Assembly (NCBI GenBank): GCA_003694775.1
Contig: RFJV01000004.1
Coordinates: 1 to 11,948, forward strand
Length of the DNA stretch: 11,948 nt
Source of the DNA: Chloroflexota bacterium
GTDB lineage: Bacteria; Chloroflexota; Anaerolineae; 4572-78; J111
Direction: 5' to 3'
Below, one piece after another: positions 1 through 6,619 of the stretch (position 1 is its first letter; every line of letters starts with the position of its first letter). The notes under the pieces were generated by a model. The model had not been told where the DNA came from. It worked only from the letters and a program-made list of their open reading frames with translations, and ran no database searches. Made by a program: the position numbers and the translations under genes.

Positions 1-1968
1 ACTGCCGGTCAGCCTGTCAGCTACACCGTTACCGTTACCAACACAGCCACCGGCCCGCGCAATCTGCGGCTGGTTGACCAGCTTCCGGTCAACTTGCGCC
101 CGGTTGGCTGTTCCAGCAACTGCCAGATTCAGGCCAACGGCCAGGTTCAGTGGGACCTGGGAAGCATCCCGCCCGGAGAAAGCCGCACCGTTTCCGGCGA
201 GCTAATGTTCAACAGTGCAGTGGCTACCCGCACCGCCCAATCCGAATACGTGGTCGACCACACCATTACCCTGCTGGATGGCGATACCCCGGTCAACGTG
301 AACACAATTAACGCCCGCCTGGCCGACCAACCCGGCCCAGCGGTCGAAATGCCTTCTCTGGACACCGCGGTTTTCTTTGTTCGCGACGGGCTGGCCTTGC
401 CGGAAACCGATGGCCTGCTGATGGAAATAGTCTCCCCCGCCGCCCCCGACAAGGCAGTCATCATCGTTACCGGCCTTAACGACGAAGCAGTACTCAAAGC
501 CGGACGCGCCCTCAGTACGCTCAATCTGGTGCCCGGTATTGTGCGCGGCGATTACGCCCTGGTTCAGCAGTTCCTGCCGCTGAAGGAACCTGCCAGCTCC
601 GAACCATCGAAGACCACCCTGGCAAAACTGGGCTACAACCATCAGGTCATCGAAAACGTCCAGACCGGAACCCTGGTTTACCGCTTTGAAATCCCCTGGG
701 GCGTTACCCTGGATACCAACAATCTCTTGATGCTTCATTTTGCCCACAGCGCGGCCCTGTCCCGCATCAACGCCGTGGCCGTAATTTCCCTGAACGACCT
801 GCCCATCGGCAGTATCGACCTGGCCGCGCCGGCGGAAACTGCCGCCGGGTCTGCCGGGCCTGTTCCCACAGCCACCGTCCCTCTGACCCCAACCATAACC
901 GCTACCGCCACCACCCCCGCGCCCACGCCGGCGGCCAGCCGTCTCATTACCGAGCCGGTCATCGGGAGCCGGACAGGATGGCTGAAGCTGACCCTGCCGG
1001 AAACCGTCCTGCTGAACGGGGAAAACACCCTGGAAATCACCCTGGACTCCTCAGAAAATGATGTCTGCTCCTTCCTGGAGAAAGGAAGCTGGTTCACCGT
1101 TTTCAACGACTCCTTCATCCAGACCTCTTACCGGGAAGGCGAACTGGAAGCCACAATGGCAAACTATCCCCAGCCGTTCAACTCGCGGGCCGGCATCATC
1201 AACACCACCTTCATTCTGCCCGACGCGCCAACCCGGCCCGATTTTCAGCTCCTGCTGGCGCTGGTCGGCGAGCTGGGCCGCACCTCTGCCGGCGATACAT
1301 TCTGGCCTAAAGTGCAGTTTGGCCTGCCGGAGACCCCGGAAATTCTGGCAGACAGCCATCTGGTTGCCATCGGCTTACCCACCGACAATTCTCTCATTGC
1401 TCAGGTCAACCCGCAGTTGCCCCAGCCGTTCATCCCCGGCACCAGCCAGATTGAACAGGTGGTCAACAACGTTATCTACCGTCTGCCGCCCCAGATAGAC
1501 ATCGGATTGCTGGAGGAACTCCCGTCCCCCTGGAACGACGACCGCGCCCTGCTGGTCGCTACCGGAACCACCCGCACCGGTCTGGCCTGGGCGGTGCGCG
1601 CCGCCTCCGACCCCAACCTGAACTGGCAGTTGGGCGGCAATCTGGTGGTCGTCAACGACAAGAAGCTCCAGGCGATAGACACGAGAGAACTCTTTACCAC
1701 AGAAATTCGCCAGGCTGTAGCCCAAATTGTACCGGAACTGACCCCGGTGGCAACGGTGGTTCCGCCCACCCCCACGCCCATCGTCACCCCAACGCCATCG
1801 CCTACCCCGATTCCTGCCGCAGTGCTGATTCCTACCCTGTCGCCGGAGGAAATAGCCGAACTCAACCGCCTGCAAACCCGGCCGCGCTGGTACTTCCCGG
1901 CCCTGGTGCTGGCCGCGGCGGTCAGCGTTATTGTCGTTGCCCTGGTTATCCTGCGTTCGAGGTACTAA
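1..1968 (+). CDS. BcsB-like membrane-anchored surface protein, 5' end missing
   Basis: The frame is open from the first base, so the true start lies upstream; 655 residues are visible. Residues 1 to about 75 look like the end of a DUF11-type beta-sandwich (YTVTVTNTAT, then LVDQLP). The rest resembles the cellulose synthase regulatory subunit BcsB. A lobe near residues 125-195 contains KAVIIVTG. A carbohydrate-binding-like lobe near 224-365 has LMLHFAHSAAL, ISLNDLPIGS and a GENTLEI segment followed by Cys and Trp. A second flavodoxin-like lobe near 385-570 has LPSPWNDDRALLVATG. Pro/Thr-rich linkers lie at about 288-313, inside the BcsB-like lobe, and at 581-614. A single membrane helix (about 630-652) ends in RSRY. 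The family binds or guides a nascent polysaccharide outside the membrane. No BcsA synthase is visible, so the cellulose substrate is not established. It is followed 7 nt later by a deacetylase gene. The BcsB relationship is by remembered pattern. Confidence 0.72.
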   Translation, partial: TAGQPVSYTVTVTNTATGPRNLRLVDQLPVNLRPVGCSSNCQIQANGQVQWDLGSIPPGESRTVSGELMFNSAVATRTAQSEYVVDHTITLLDGDTPVNVNTINARLADQPGPAVEMPSLDTAVFFVRDGLALPETDGLLMEIVSPAAPDKAVIIVTGLNDEAVLKAGRALSTLNLVPGIVRGDYALVQQFLPLKEPASSEPSKTTLAKLGYNHQVIENVQTGTLVYRFEIPWGVTLDTNNLLMLHFAHSAALSRINAVAVISLNDLPIGSIDLAAPAETAAGSAGPVPTATVPLTPTITATATTPAPTPAASRLITEPVIGSRTGWLKLTLPETVLLNGENTLEITLDSSENDVCSFLEKGSWFTVFNDSFIQTSYREGELEATMANYPQPFNSRAGIINTTFILPDAPTRPDFQLLLALVGELGRTSAGDTFWPKVQFGLPETPEILADSHLVAIGLPTDNSLIAQVNPQLPQPFIPGTSQIEQVVNNVIYRLPPQIDIGLLEELPSPWNDDRALLVATGTTRTGLAWAVRAASDPNLNWQLGGNLVVVNDKKLQAIDTRELFTTEIRQAVAQIVPELTPVATVVPPTPTPIVTPTPSPTPIPAAVLIPTLSPEEIAELNRLQTRPRWYFPALVLAAAVSVIVVALVILRSRY

Positions 1969-1975
1969 ACTCCCA

Positions 1976-3274
1976 ATGAACCCGCTGAAACCCGTCCTCG
2001 TTCCTCTAAAAGCCAAAGGCGGTACAGCCGTCATCCGGCGAGGTTTGCGTATTCTCCAGCGCTACGGCCCAACGCCGGGTAAAATGGATTCCATTCTGGG
2101 CCAGTTTGTCGACCTGCTGGCGCAGTTCAACTGCCGGGGGACATTCCCCATCACCGCCAGCGTGCTGGCCCGCAACCCCGCCGTTATCCGGCGCTACCAG
2201 GAAGCGGGCACAGAGTTTGCCATCCACGGACTCCACCACGTCGATTACAGCCGGTTGACGCTGGCCGAACAAAAACAGCACCTGGCCCAGGCCGCCGGCA
2301 TCTTCCGGCAAGCGGGCGTGGACTTTGCCGGTTTTCGCTGTCCTTACCTGCGCTGGAACCGCGACACCCTGCAAGCCTTGCGAGAAACCGGCCTCCGCTA
2401 CGACAGCAGTCAGGCCCTGGTGTGGGATGTGGCCGGCCAGTTCGAAACCCCGGCCTACCACCGGGTGCAGGCATTCTACCGGGCCGTCTCCGCCGACCAG
2501 CACCCCTCCCTGCCGGAGATTGAGGCAGGGCTGGTGCGGCTTCCCTACGCCATTCCCGATGACGAATCGCTGGCCGACCGTCTGCACCTGGCCGGCAGTC
2601 CCGCGGCAATGACCGGCCTGTGGCTGGCTGTTCTGGAAAAAGTACACCATCTGGGCGAAATGTTCGTTCTCGGCCTGCACCCGGAGCGGTTCGACCTGTG
2701 CCGCCAGCCGCTGGAGGAAACGCTCCGGCAAGCCACCGCGCCCGGCGCCAATGTATGGACGGCCACCCTGCGCCAGATTTCCGACTGGTGGCTGGCCCGC
2801 GCCGGGACTCGCCTGCAGATAACCCAGGCCGGTCCCGGTCGCTATCAGGTGATTTGCACCGGCGGGCCAGACGGGCTGGTCGTTCTGGCGCGGAAGGCGC
2901 AGGTCACAGCAGAAACCAGAGCCGGTGAAAACGGCTACCGGCAGGTGCAGGCCGCGGAATTCACCCTGCTGTCAGACCGGCATCCCGTGGTCGGCGTGTC
3001 GAACAGAACCCCTCCGGTGCTGGTGGCCTATCTGCGCCAGATGGGCTACCCGGTTGAAACCGCCACCGACCCGGCGGCGTATTCCGTTTACCTGGACCGG
3101 CCCGATTTTGGCCCGGAAGACCGGCGCGCCCTGCTGGCCCAGGTAGAACAGGCCGACGGACCGCTGGTCAAGCTGGCCCGCTGGCCCAACGCCGCCTCCT
3201 GTGCCCTGGCGGTCAGTGGAGACATCGATGCCCTGACCGTGTTCGATTATGCTATCAGAGCCTGGGGGAAATGA
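1976..3274 (+). CDS. Divergent NodB-type polysaccharide deacetylase family protein
   Basis: 432 residues from ATG 1976, preceded by GAGGT at 1959-1963. A TTG at 1931 is also in frame but lies inside the membrane-helix codons of the upstream gene, so ATG is preferred. The NodB fold is shown by GTFPITASVLARNP, by HGLHH (H84 and H88, the metal-binding His pair) and by FRCPYLRW (R121, P123, Y124, the RxPY motif). No TFDDG-like motif precedes them. The stretch GPTPGKMDSIL (about residues 35-45), which normally follows that motif, is present. A DxD motif, SGDIDALT, appears instead at residues 414-421, near the C-terminus. A beta-rich segment of unknown role spans about 280-400. There is no signal peptide, so it is probably cytoplasmic. 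It likely hydrolyses N- or O-acetyl groups on a glycan or sugar-lipid intermediate, but activity is uncertain. Its last bases overlap the next gene. Confidence 0.8.
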   Translation: MNPLKPVLVPLKAKGGTAVIRRGLRILQRYGPTPGKMDSILGQFVDLLAQFNCRGTFPITASVLARNPAVIRRYQEAGTEFAIHGLHHVDYSRLTLAEQKQHLAQAAGIFRQAGVDFAGFRCPYLRWNRDTLQALRETGLRYDSSQALVWDVAGQFETPAYHRVQAFYRAVSADQHPSLPEIEAGLVRLPYAIPDDESLADRLHLAGSPAAMTGLWLAVLEKVHHLGEMFVLGLHPERFDLCRQPLEETLRQATAPGANVWTATLRQISDWWLARAGTRLQITQAGPGRYQVICTGGPDGLVVLARKAQVTAETRAGENGYRQVQAAEFTLLSDRHPVVGVSNRTPPVLVAYLRQMGYPVETATDPAAYSVYLDRPDFGPEDRRALLAQVEQADGPLVKLARWPNAASCALAVSGDIDALTVFDYAIRAWGK

Positions 3275-4272
3275 TGCGCGTCCTGGTAATTACCAACCTC
3301 TACCCCACCGACGAGGAACCTTCCTTCGGTACATTCGTAAAAAATCAGGTCGAAGACCTGCGCCGGCTGGGAGTCGAAATTGATGTTCTGTTCATCAACG
3401 GGCGCAAGCACAAGTGGCACTACCTGCTGGGGCCGTTCCGGCTGTGGGCGCGCCTGCTCCGCCGGCGGTACCACCTGATTCACTGCCACTACATTTTTTC
3501 CGGCATTATTGGCCGTTTGCAGTGGCTGTATCCGGTGGTGGTGACCCATCACGGCATTGAGATTATCGATGGCAGTTGGGTGTCGGCACTGGCAAAAAAG
3601 GCCCATCCCTGGTTTAACCGGGTGATAGTGGTCAACCAACAGCTCAAGGAGGAGCTGAACGACCCCAACATTGCCGTGATTCCCTGCGGCATCAACCTGA
3701 ACCAGATGAAACCAATGCCCCAGGCCGAAGCGCGGGCCGCGCTCAACCTGCCGCCGGACAAAAAGCTCATTCTCTGGGCTGGCGAACACTGGCGACCGGA
3801 AAAACGGTTTCACCTGGTTGAGGCCGCGGTCAAACGGGTTCAGCTCGACATGCCGGAGGCGGAGCTGGTGCTGGTGTCCGGTCAGCCCCATTCGGTCATT
3901 CCCTACTATATGAACGCCTGCGATGTGCTGGTGCTGACTTCCACCCACGAAGGCTCTCCGATGGTCATCAAGGAAGCAATGGCCTGCAACCTGCCTGTCG
4001 TCTCCACCGACGTAGGCGATGTAGCCCAGGTGATAGAAGGGGTTGAAGGCTGTTACCTGTGCCGGCCCGACGTTGAAGACATCGCCGAAAAGATTCTGCG
4101 GGTTCTGCGCTGGGGCCGGCGCACCAACGGGCGGGAAAAAATCTGGCCGCTCAGCGCGGAATTTGCCGCCCGGCAGATTGTGGACGTTTACAACCAGCTT
4201 TGCCCGCCGTCGGTTCGGCTGGAGCTTCCGCCGCTTCCCACCGGAAACCTCACAGAACAGGGGTCACAATGA
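3271..4272 (+). CDS. GT4-family glycosyltransferase
   Basis: 333 residues. The start ATG overlaps the preceding TGA (ATGA at 3271-3274), with a purine-rich GGGGGAA just upstream. A second ATG follows immediately. The N-terminal Rossmann domain begins MMRVLVITNLYPTDEEPSFG, with a family-typical FVKNQVEDLRRLG and then THHGIEI near residue 92. The C-terminal nucleotide-sugar-binding domain begins at about 165 with ILWAGEHWRPEKRF (R175 and K178 as likely phosphate contacts). It carries the retaining-GT EX7E motif EGSPMVIKE (E227 and E235) and then a Gly/Asp motif STDVGD. GT4 enzymes transfer a sugar from a nucleotide donor to a lipid-linked glycan on the cytoplasmic face of the membrane. Donor and acceptor cannot be read from the sequence. 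At 333 residues it is slightly short for the family but has both domains. It is coupled to the deacetylase before it and the Alg14-like gene after it. Confidence 0.9.
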   Translation: MMRVLVITNLYPTDEEPSFGTFVKNQVEDLRRLGVEIDVLFINGRKHKWHYLLGPFRLWARLLRRRYHLIHCHYIFSGIIGRLQWLYPVVVTHHGIEIIDGSWVSALAKKAHPWFNRVIVVNQQLKEELNDPNIAVIPCGINLNQMKPMPQAEARAALNLPPDKKLILWAGEHWRPEKRFHLVEAAVKRVQLDMPEAELVLVSGQPHSVIPYYMNACDVLVLTSTHEGSPMVIKEAMACNLPVVSTDVGDVAQVIEGVEGCYLCRPDVEDIAEKILRVLRWGRRTNGREKIWPLSAEFAARQIVDVYNQLCPPSVRLELPPLPTGNLTEQGSQ

Positions 4273-4769
4273 ACAAAAAAAAGCTCAAACTGCTGGTCAT
4301 TTTGGGCGATGGCGGCCATACCACCGAAATGCTGGTCCTGGTTGACCTGCTGGGGCCAAAATACGATTACGCCTACCTGGTCAGCCACGACGACCTGATT
4401 TCGGAGGGAAAAATCAGAATTCCCGGCCCGGTTTACCGCACCTTTGTCCCTACCCATAAGCACAAGCGGCGCTGGTATCATTTTTTGAATCTCTGGAATA
4501 TTCTGCGTTTCGGCCTGTCGGAGCTGGGAGTTCTGCTGAAGGTGAGGCCGCAGGCCATTTTGAGTGTGGGGGCCGGGATTGCCGTGCCCATTTCAATTTG
4601 GGGCCGGCTGTTGGGGGTTCGGGTTATCCACGTCGAAACCGGGTCGCGCGTCTACAGCATGTCGACCACCGGCAAGTGGATGTACCGCATTGCCCACCTG
4701 TTTTTTGTCCAGTGGGAGCCGCTTCAGAAAAAGTATCCCAAAGCTATCTATGCCGGGAGACTGCTATGA
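4269..4769 (+). CDS. pssD: Alg14/PssD-like membrane subunit of a two-part glycosyltransferase
   Basis: 166 residues from ATG 4269, which overlaps the GT4 stop (ATGA); GGGG at about 4259-4262 may serve as ribosome binding site. The protein opens with KLKLLVILGDGGHTTEM, the Gly-rich loop of the Alg14/PssD/Cps14F family. It continues with a hydrophobic middle (about 71-92), SVGAGIAVP (99-107), HVETGSRV (121-128) and a C-terminal end in YAGRLL. In characterised relatives this subunit sits at the membrane, binds the acceptor and recruits the catalytic Alg13/PssE partner. The two together add the second sugar (GlcNAc in Alg13/14; a hexose such as Gal or GlcA in bacterial pairs) to an undecaprenyl- or dolichyl-linked sugar. 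The partner gene follows directly with an ATGA overlap, so stoichiometric production by translational coupling is likely. Which sugar is transferred is unknown. Confidence 0.9.
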   Translation: MNKKKLKLLVILGDGGHTTEMLVLVDLLGPKYDYAYLVSHDDLISEGKIRIPGPVYRTFVPTHKHKRRWYHFLNLWNILRFGLSELGVLLKVRPQAILSVGAGIAVPISIWGRLLGVRVIHVETGSRVYSMSTTGKWMYRIAHLFFVQWEPLQKKYPKAIYAGRLL

Positions 4770-5218
4770 TTTTTGTGACCGTCGGGACAACCGATTTTTC
4801 CGACCTGATTCGGGCCGTAGATGCGCTGGTCCCGGAACTGGGCGAAGAAGTGGTAATGCAGATTGGCCGCGGCAAGTATGAACCCAAAAACGGGGAGTTT
4901 TTCCGGCTGGCCCCGTCGCTGGAGCCGTATTACGAGCGAGCCTCGCTGGTGATTTCCCACGGCGGCCTCGGCACGGTCACCGAAGTGATGAACCGGGGCC
5001 TGCCCCTGGTGGCGGTTGAAGACCCCAACCAGCCAGACCGCCACCAGACCCAGCTTCTGCAGGTGTGGGATGAGCAGAAGCATCTGGTCTGGTGCCGCGA
5101 CCTCCGCCGCCTGCCCGAAGCTATCGAAAAAGCCAGAACCACCCTGGTCCCGTACCGGAAGCCGGAATGCCGGATTCATCTGGTCATCCAGGAATATCTG
5201 GATAAAATGACACGGTAG
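4766..5218 (+). CDS. pssE: Alg13/PssE-like catalytic subunit of a two-part glycosyltransferase
   Basis: 150 residues from ATG 4766, overlapping the pssD-like stop codon by four bases. MIFVTVGTTDFSDLIRAVD at the start and SHGGLGTVTEV at residues 64-74 are the signatures of the Alg13/PssE family (GT28 C-terminal domain), with the Gly-Gly loop and Glu73 expected to contact the UDP-sugar. DRHQTQL (91-97) matches the family's conserved region after the donor site. This half-size enzyme provides the nucleotide-sugar site; the acceptor site comes from the PssD-like neighbour. It is the last gene of the overlapping operon. The TAG stop merges with the start of a GC-rich palindromic repeat (GGTAGGGGCGGG), so the extreme C-terminus (about the last few residues) may have been set by repeat insertion; overall length is normal for the family. 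Confidence 0.9.
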   Translation: MIFVTVGTTDFSDLIRAVDALVPELGEEVVMQIGRGKYEPKNGEFFRLAPSLEPYYERASLVISHGGLGTVTEVMNRGLPLVAVEDPNQPDRHQTQLLQVWDEQKHLVWCRDLRRLPEAIEKARTTLVPYRKPECRIHLVIQEYLDKMTR

Positions 5219-5295
5219 GGGCGGGTCTTAGACCCGCCCTGCCCGGCGACCCTGCGGAAACCGCATTTTCAGGGCGCAGGGGCGACCGGCCGCCC
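5214..5295. repeat. GC-rich palindromic intergenic element
   Basis: Several nested inverted repeats fill this stretch. They are a perfect 9-bp hairpin at 5219-5239, CCCTGCG (5250-5256) pairing with CGCAGGG (5275-5281), an inner GCGG-AAA-CCGC at 5254-5264, and GGGCG (5280-5284) pairing with CGCCC (5291-5295). GGCGACC occurs twice (5245-5251 and 5281-5287). The style (GTAGGGGCGGGTC and GGGGCGACCGGC) resembles short dispersed palindromic repeats that I recall from Chloroflexota and cyanobacterial genomes; this has not been checked. It is probably a non-autonomous, REP/MITE-like element at the 3' end of the operon. Confidence 0.6.
5219..5239. other. Perfect 9-bp hairpin at the operon end
   Basis: GGGCGGGTC (5219-5227) and GACCCGCCC (5231-5239) are exact reverse complements around a TTA loop, starting one base after the pssE-like stop codon. 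There is no T-tract on either side, so it is not a standard intrinsic terminator. In RNA it could still pause transcription or protect the 3' end of the operon message. Confidence 0.55.
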
Positions 5296-5303
5296 AAAAT
5301 CAA

Positions 5304-5406
5304 TTTCTTGGGAAGAAATACCCGGTTTCTTGGGAAGAAATAATCAATTTCTTGGGAAGAAATGTCCAATTTCTTGGGAAGAAATGTCCAATTTCTTGGG
5401 AAGAAA
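5304..5406. repeat. Five-copy 22-bp tandem array of a palindromic 15-mer
   Basis: The palindrome TTTCTT-GGG-AAGAAA occurs without mismatch at 5304-5318, 5326-5340, 5348-5362, 5370-5384 and 5392-5406, exactly every 22 bp. The 7-base spacers are TACCCGG, TAATCAA, TGTCCAA and TGTCCAA, and AAATCAA precedes copy 1, so the last two units are identical and the others have drifted. Twenty-two bp is close to two helical turns, which would place every copy on the same DNA face. It could be an operator array for the downstream lipoprotein gene or simply a minisatellite. Because 22 is not a multiple of three, the array gives spurious open frames on both strands. Confidence 0.9.
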
Positions 5407-5442
5407 CGCAAAGCCATTCGTGTTTTATCCGTGGACGGCTAA
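5362..5442 (+). CDS. Possible 26-codon leader ORF, doubtful
   Basis: ATG 5362 comes from repeat copy 3 (GGGAAGAAATG, so a purine tract sits close upstream). The frame runs through copies 4 and 5 and stops at TAA 5440-5442, four bases before the preferred TTG start of the lipoprotein gene at 5447. The product would be basic (GKKRKAIRV) with no recognisable domain. It could be a leader that couples translation to the TTG start, or pure chance created by the repeat. No family supports it. Confidence 0.15.
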   Translation: MSNFLGRNVQFLGKKRKAIRVLSVDG

Positions 5443-5446
5443 GCTG

Positions 5447-6619
5447 TTGCGGAACAAAATTCACCTTGCGCTGGCGACCATCCTGCTCCTGCTGGGCGCC
5501 TGTGCCGGACAGCCAACCTCCCCGCCGGCAGTCACACCGGCTGTCCCTACCGCTCCGGCAACCGCCACCCCCGCGCCTTCTCCCATAGACACACCGCCTC
5601 CGGCAACAACTGCCCCCACCCCTACGCCGGAACCGGCTCCTGGCCTGCCCTTGCCGCCGGACCCCCATCTGCGCGGGGCCTGGCTCCAGGCCAGCAGTCT
5701 GGAATCGCAAGAGGCGGTCGACCGGGCCATCGACCGGCTGGCGCGGGGCCGTTTCAATGCCGCCTTTGTCAATGCGGTGGTCTACGGAGAGGCTTATTAT
5801 TCCAGCGACCTGCTTCCTCCGGCAGAGGCAGTCACCGCCGGGTTCGACCCGCTGGCCTACTTTGTGGAGCAGGCCCACCGGCAGGGGATTGCCGTCCACG
5901 TCTGGGTGGTGGCAGGGTCAATGGACGGAATGGACGGCGGCCCGGCAGAAGTACTGACGGCCAACCCGGACTGGGTCCTGCCCGACCCCGACGGCAATCC
6001 CAGCACCTGGCTGGACTACAGCCAGCCGGGCGTGGCCGATTTTATCGCCGGAATTGTATCTGAAGTGGCGACCCGCTACCCGGTCGATGGTGTCCATCTG
6101 GACTACATTCGCTACCCGGATTGGGGCTGGAACCGGGCTGAGCCGGCCAATCAGGCCCGCGTGGAGGCCCTGAACCGGGTGGTCAGCCAGACCTACCGCC
6201 AGCTTCACCAGGCAAGGCCGGCGGCCCGGCTTTCGGCGGCGGTTTTCTACAACCAGGGTGTCGCCGACGAGGTTTTGCAGGACTGGTCCACCTGGCTGGT
6301 GAAGGGAACGATTGATTTTGTTGTGCCGATGGCGTATGTGGGAGAATATGAAACCGACTGGCTGGAAGACATTGTCACCACCTGGCAGGCAGACTACCCG
6401 CCGGAAGTCCAGCCGCGCCTGGTGCCGGGGCTGGCCGCGGCGGCCTTCAATTTCGACATCCCGGAGGACGATGGCGTGCCCAAATCCGCGGCGGCTATCC
6501 AGGCCGAGCTGGACCTGCTGAGCCGGTACGGCTACCGGCGGGTCGTGCTGTTTGACCTGGGACTGATGAGCGACCCGGTGCTGGATGACCTGGCCGGAAG
6601 CCGCTTTTTCAATCCGTAA
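5447..6619 (+). CDS. GHL10 (DUF187) glycosyl-hydrolase-like lipoprotein
   Basis: 390 residues from TTG 5447. This start gives an ideal lipoprotein signal, MRNKIHLALATILLLLGAC, with Cys19 as the lipidated residue. An in-frame ATG at 5384 inside the repeat array would add 21 residues and make an unusually long n-region; it remains the main alternative. A Pro/Thr/Ala-rich linker spans residues 20-72. The catalytic-type barrel follows: HLRGAWLQA (74-82), FNAAFVNAVVYGEAYYSS (103-120), IAVHVWVVAG (148-157), ANPDWVL (172-178), DGVHLDYIRYP (214-224, the family hallmark with likely acidic residues), PMAYVGEY (294-301) and VPGLAA (326-331). GHL10 proteins are thought to cleave glycans outside the cell. 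It is anchored on the outer face of the cytoplasmic membrane and lies beside polysaccharide genes, so trimming or processing of the local polymer is plausible. The 3' end overlaps the convergent gene by 11 bp. Confidence 0.85.
   Translation: MRNKIHLALATILLLLGACAGQPTSPPAVTPAVPTAPATATPAPSPIDTPPPATTAPTPTPEPAPGLPLPPDPHLRGAWLQASSLESQEAVDRAIDRLARGRFNAAFVNAVVYGEAYYSSDLLPPAEAVTAGFDPLAYFVEQAHRQGIAVHVWVVAGSMDGMDGGPAEVLTANPDWVLPDPDGNPSTWLDYSQPGVADFIAGIVSEVATRYPVDGVHLDYIRYPDWGWNRAEPANQARVEALNRVVSQTYRQLHQARPAARLSAAVFYNQGVADEVLQDWSTWLVKGTIDFVVPMAYVGEYETDWLEDIVTTWQADYPPEVQPRLVPGLAAAAFNFDIPEDDGVPKSAAAIQAELDLLSRYGYRRVVLFDLGLMSDPVLDDLAGSRFFNP

Noticed and set aside
1860..1968. C-terminal helix plus basic tail of the BcsB-like protein as an exosortase or sortase signal
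   Set aside because: There is no PEP or LPxTG-type motif before the helix; an ordinary membrane anchor explains it.
3247..3948. 233-codon minus-strand frame opposite the GT4 gene
   Set aside because: It is opposite conserved GT4 sequence, shows no domain and has no ribosome binding site that I could see.
5304..5406. CRISPR array
   Set aside because: The 7-base spacers are far too short, two are identical and no cas gene is present.
5330..5446. Extending the lipoprotein start upstream to TTG 5330
   Set aside because: The added residues are translated repeat units and would bury the lipoprotein signal about 58 residues into the protein.
5184..5899. Minus-strand frames through the repeat array (products with FPRNW, FLPKKL and SSQEI motifs)
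   Set aside because: These come from reading the 22-bp palindromic array in successive frames, not from a gene.
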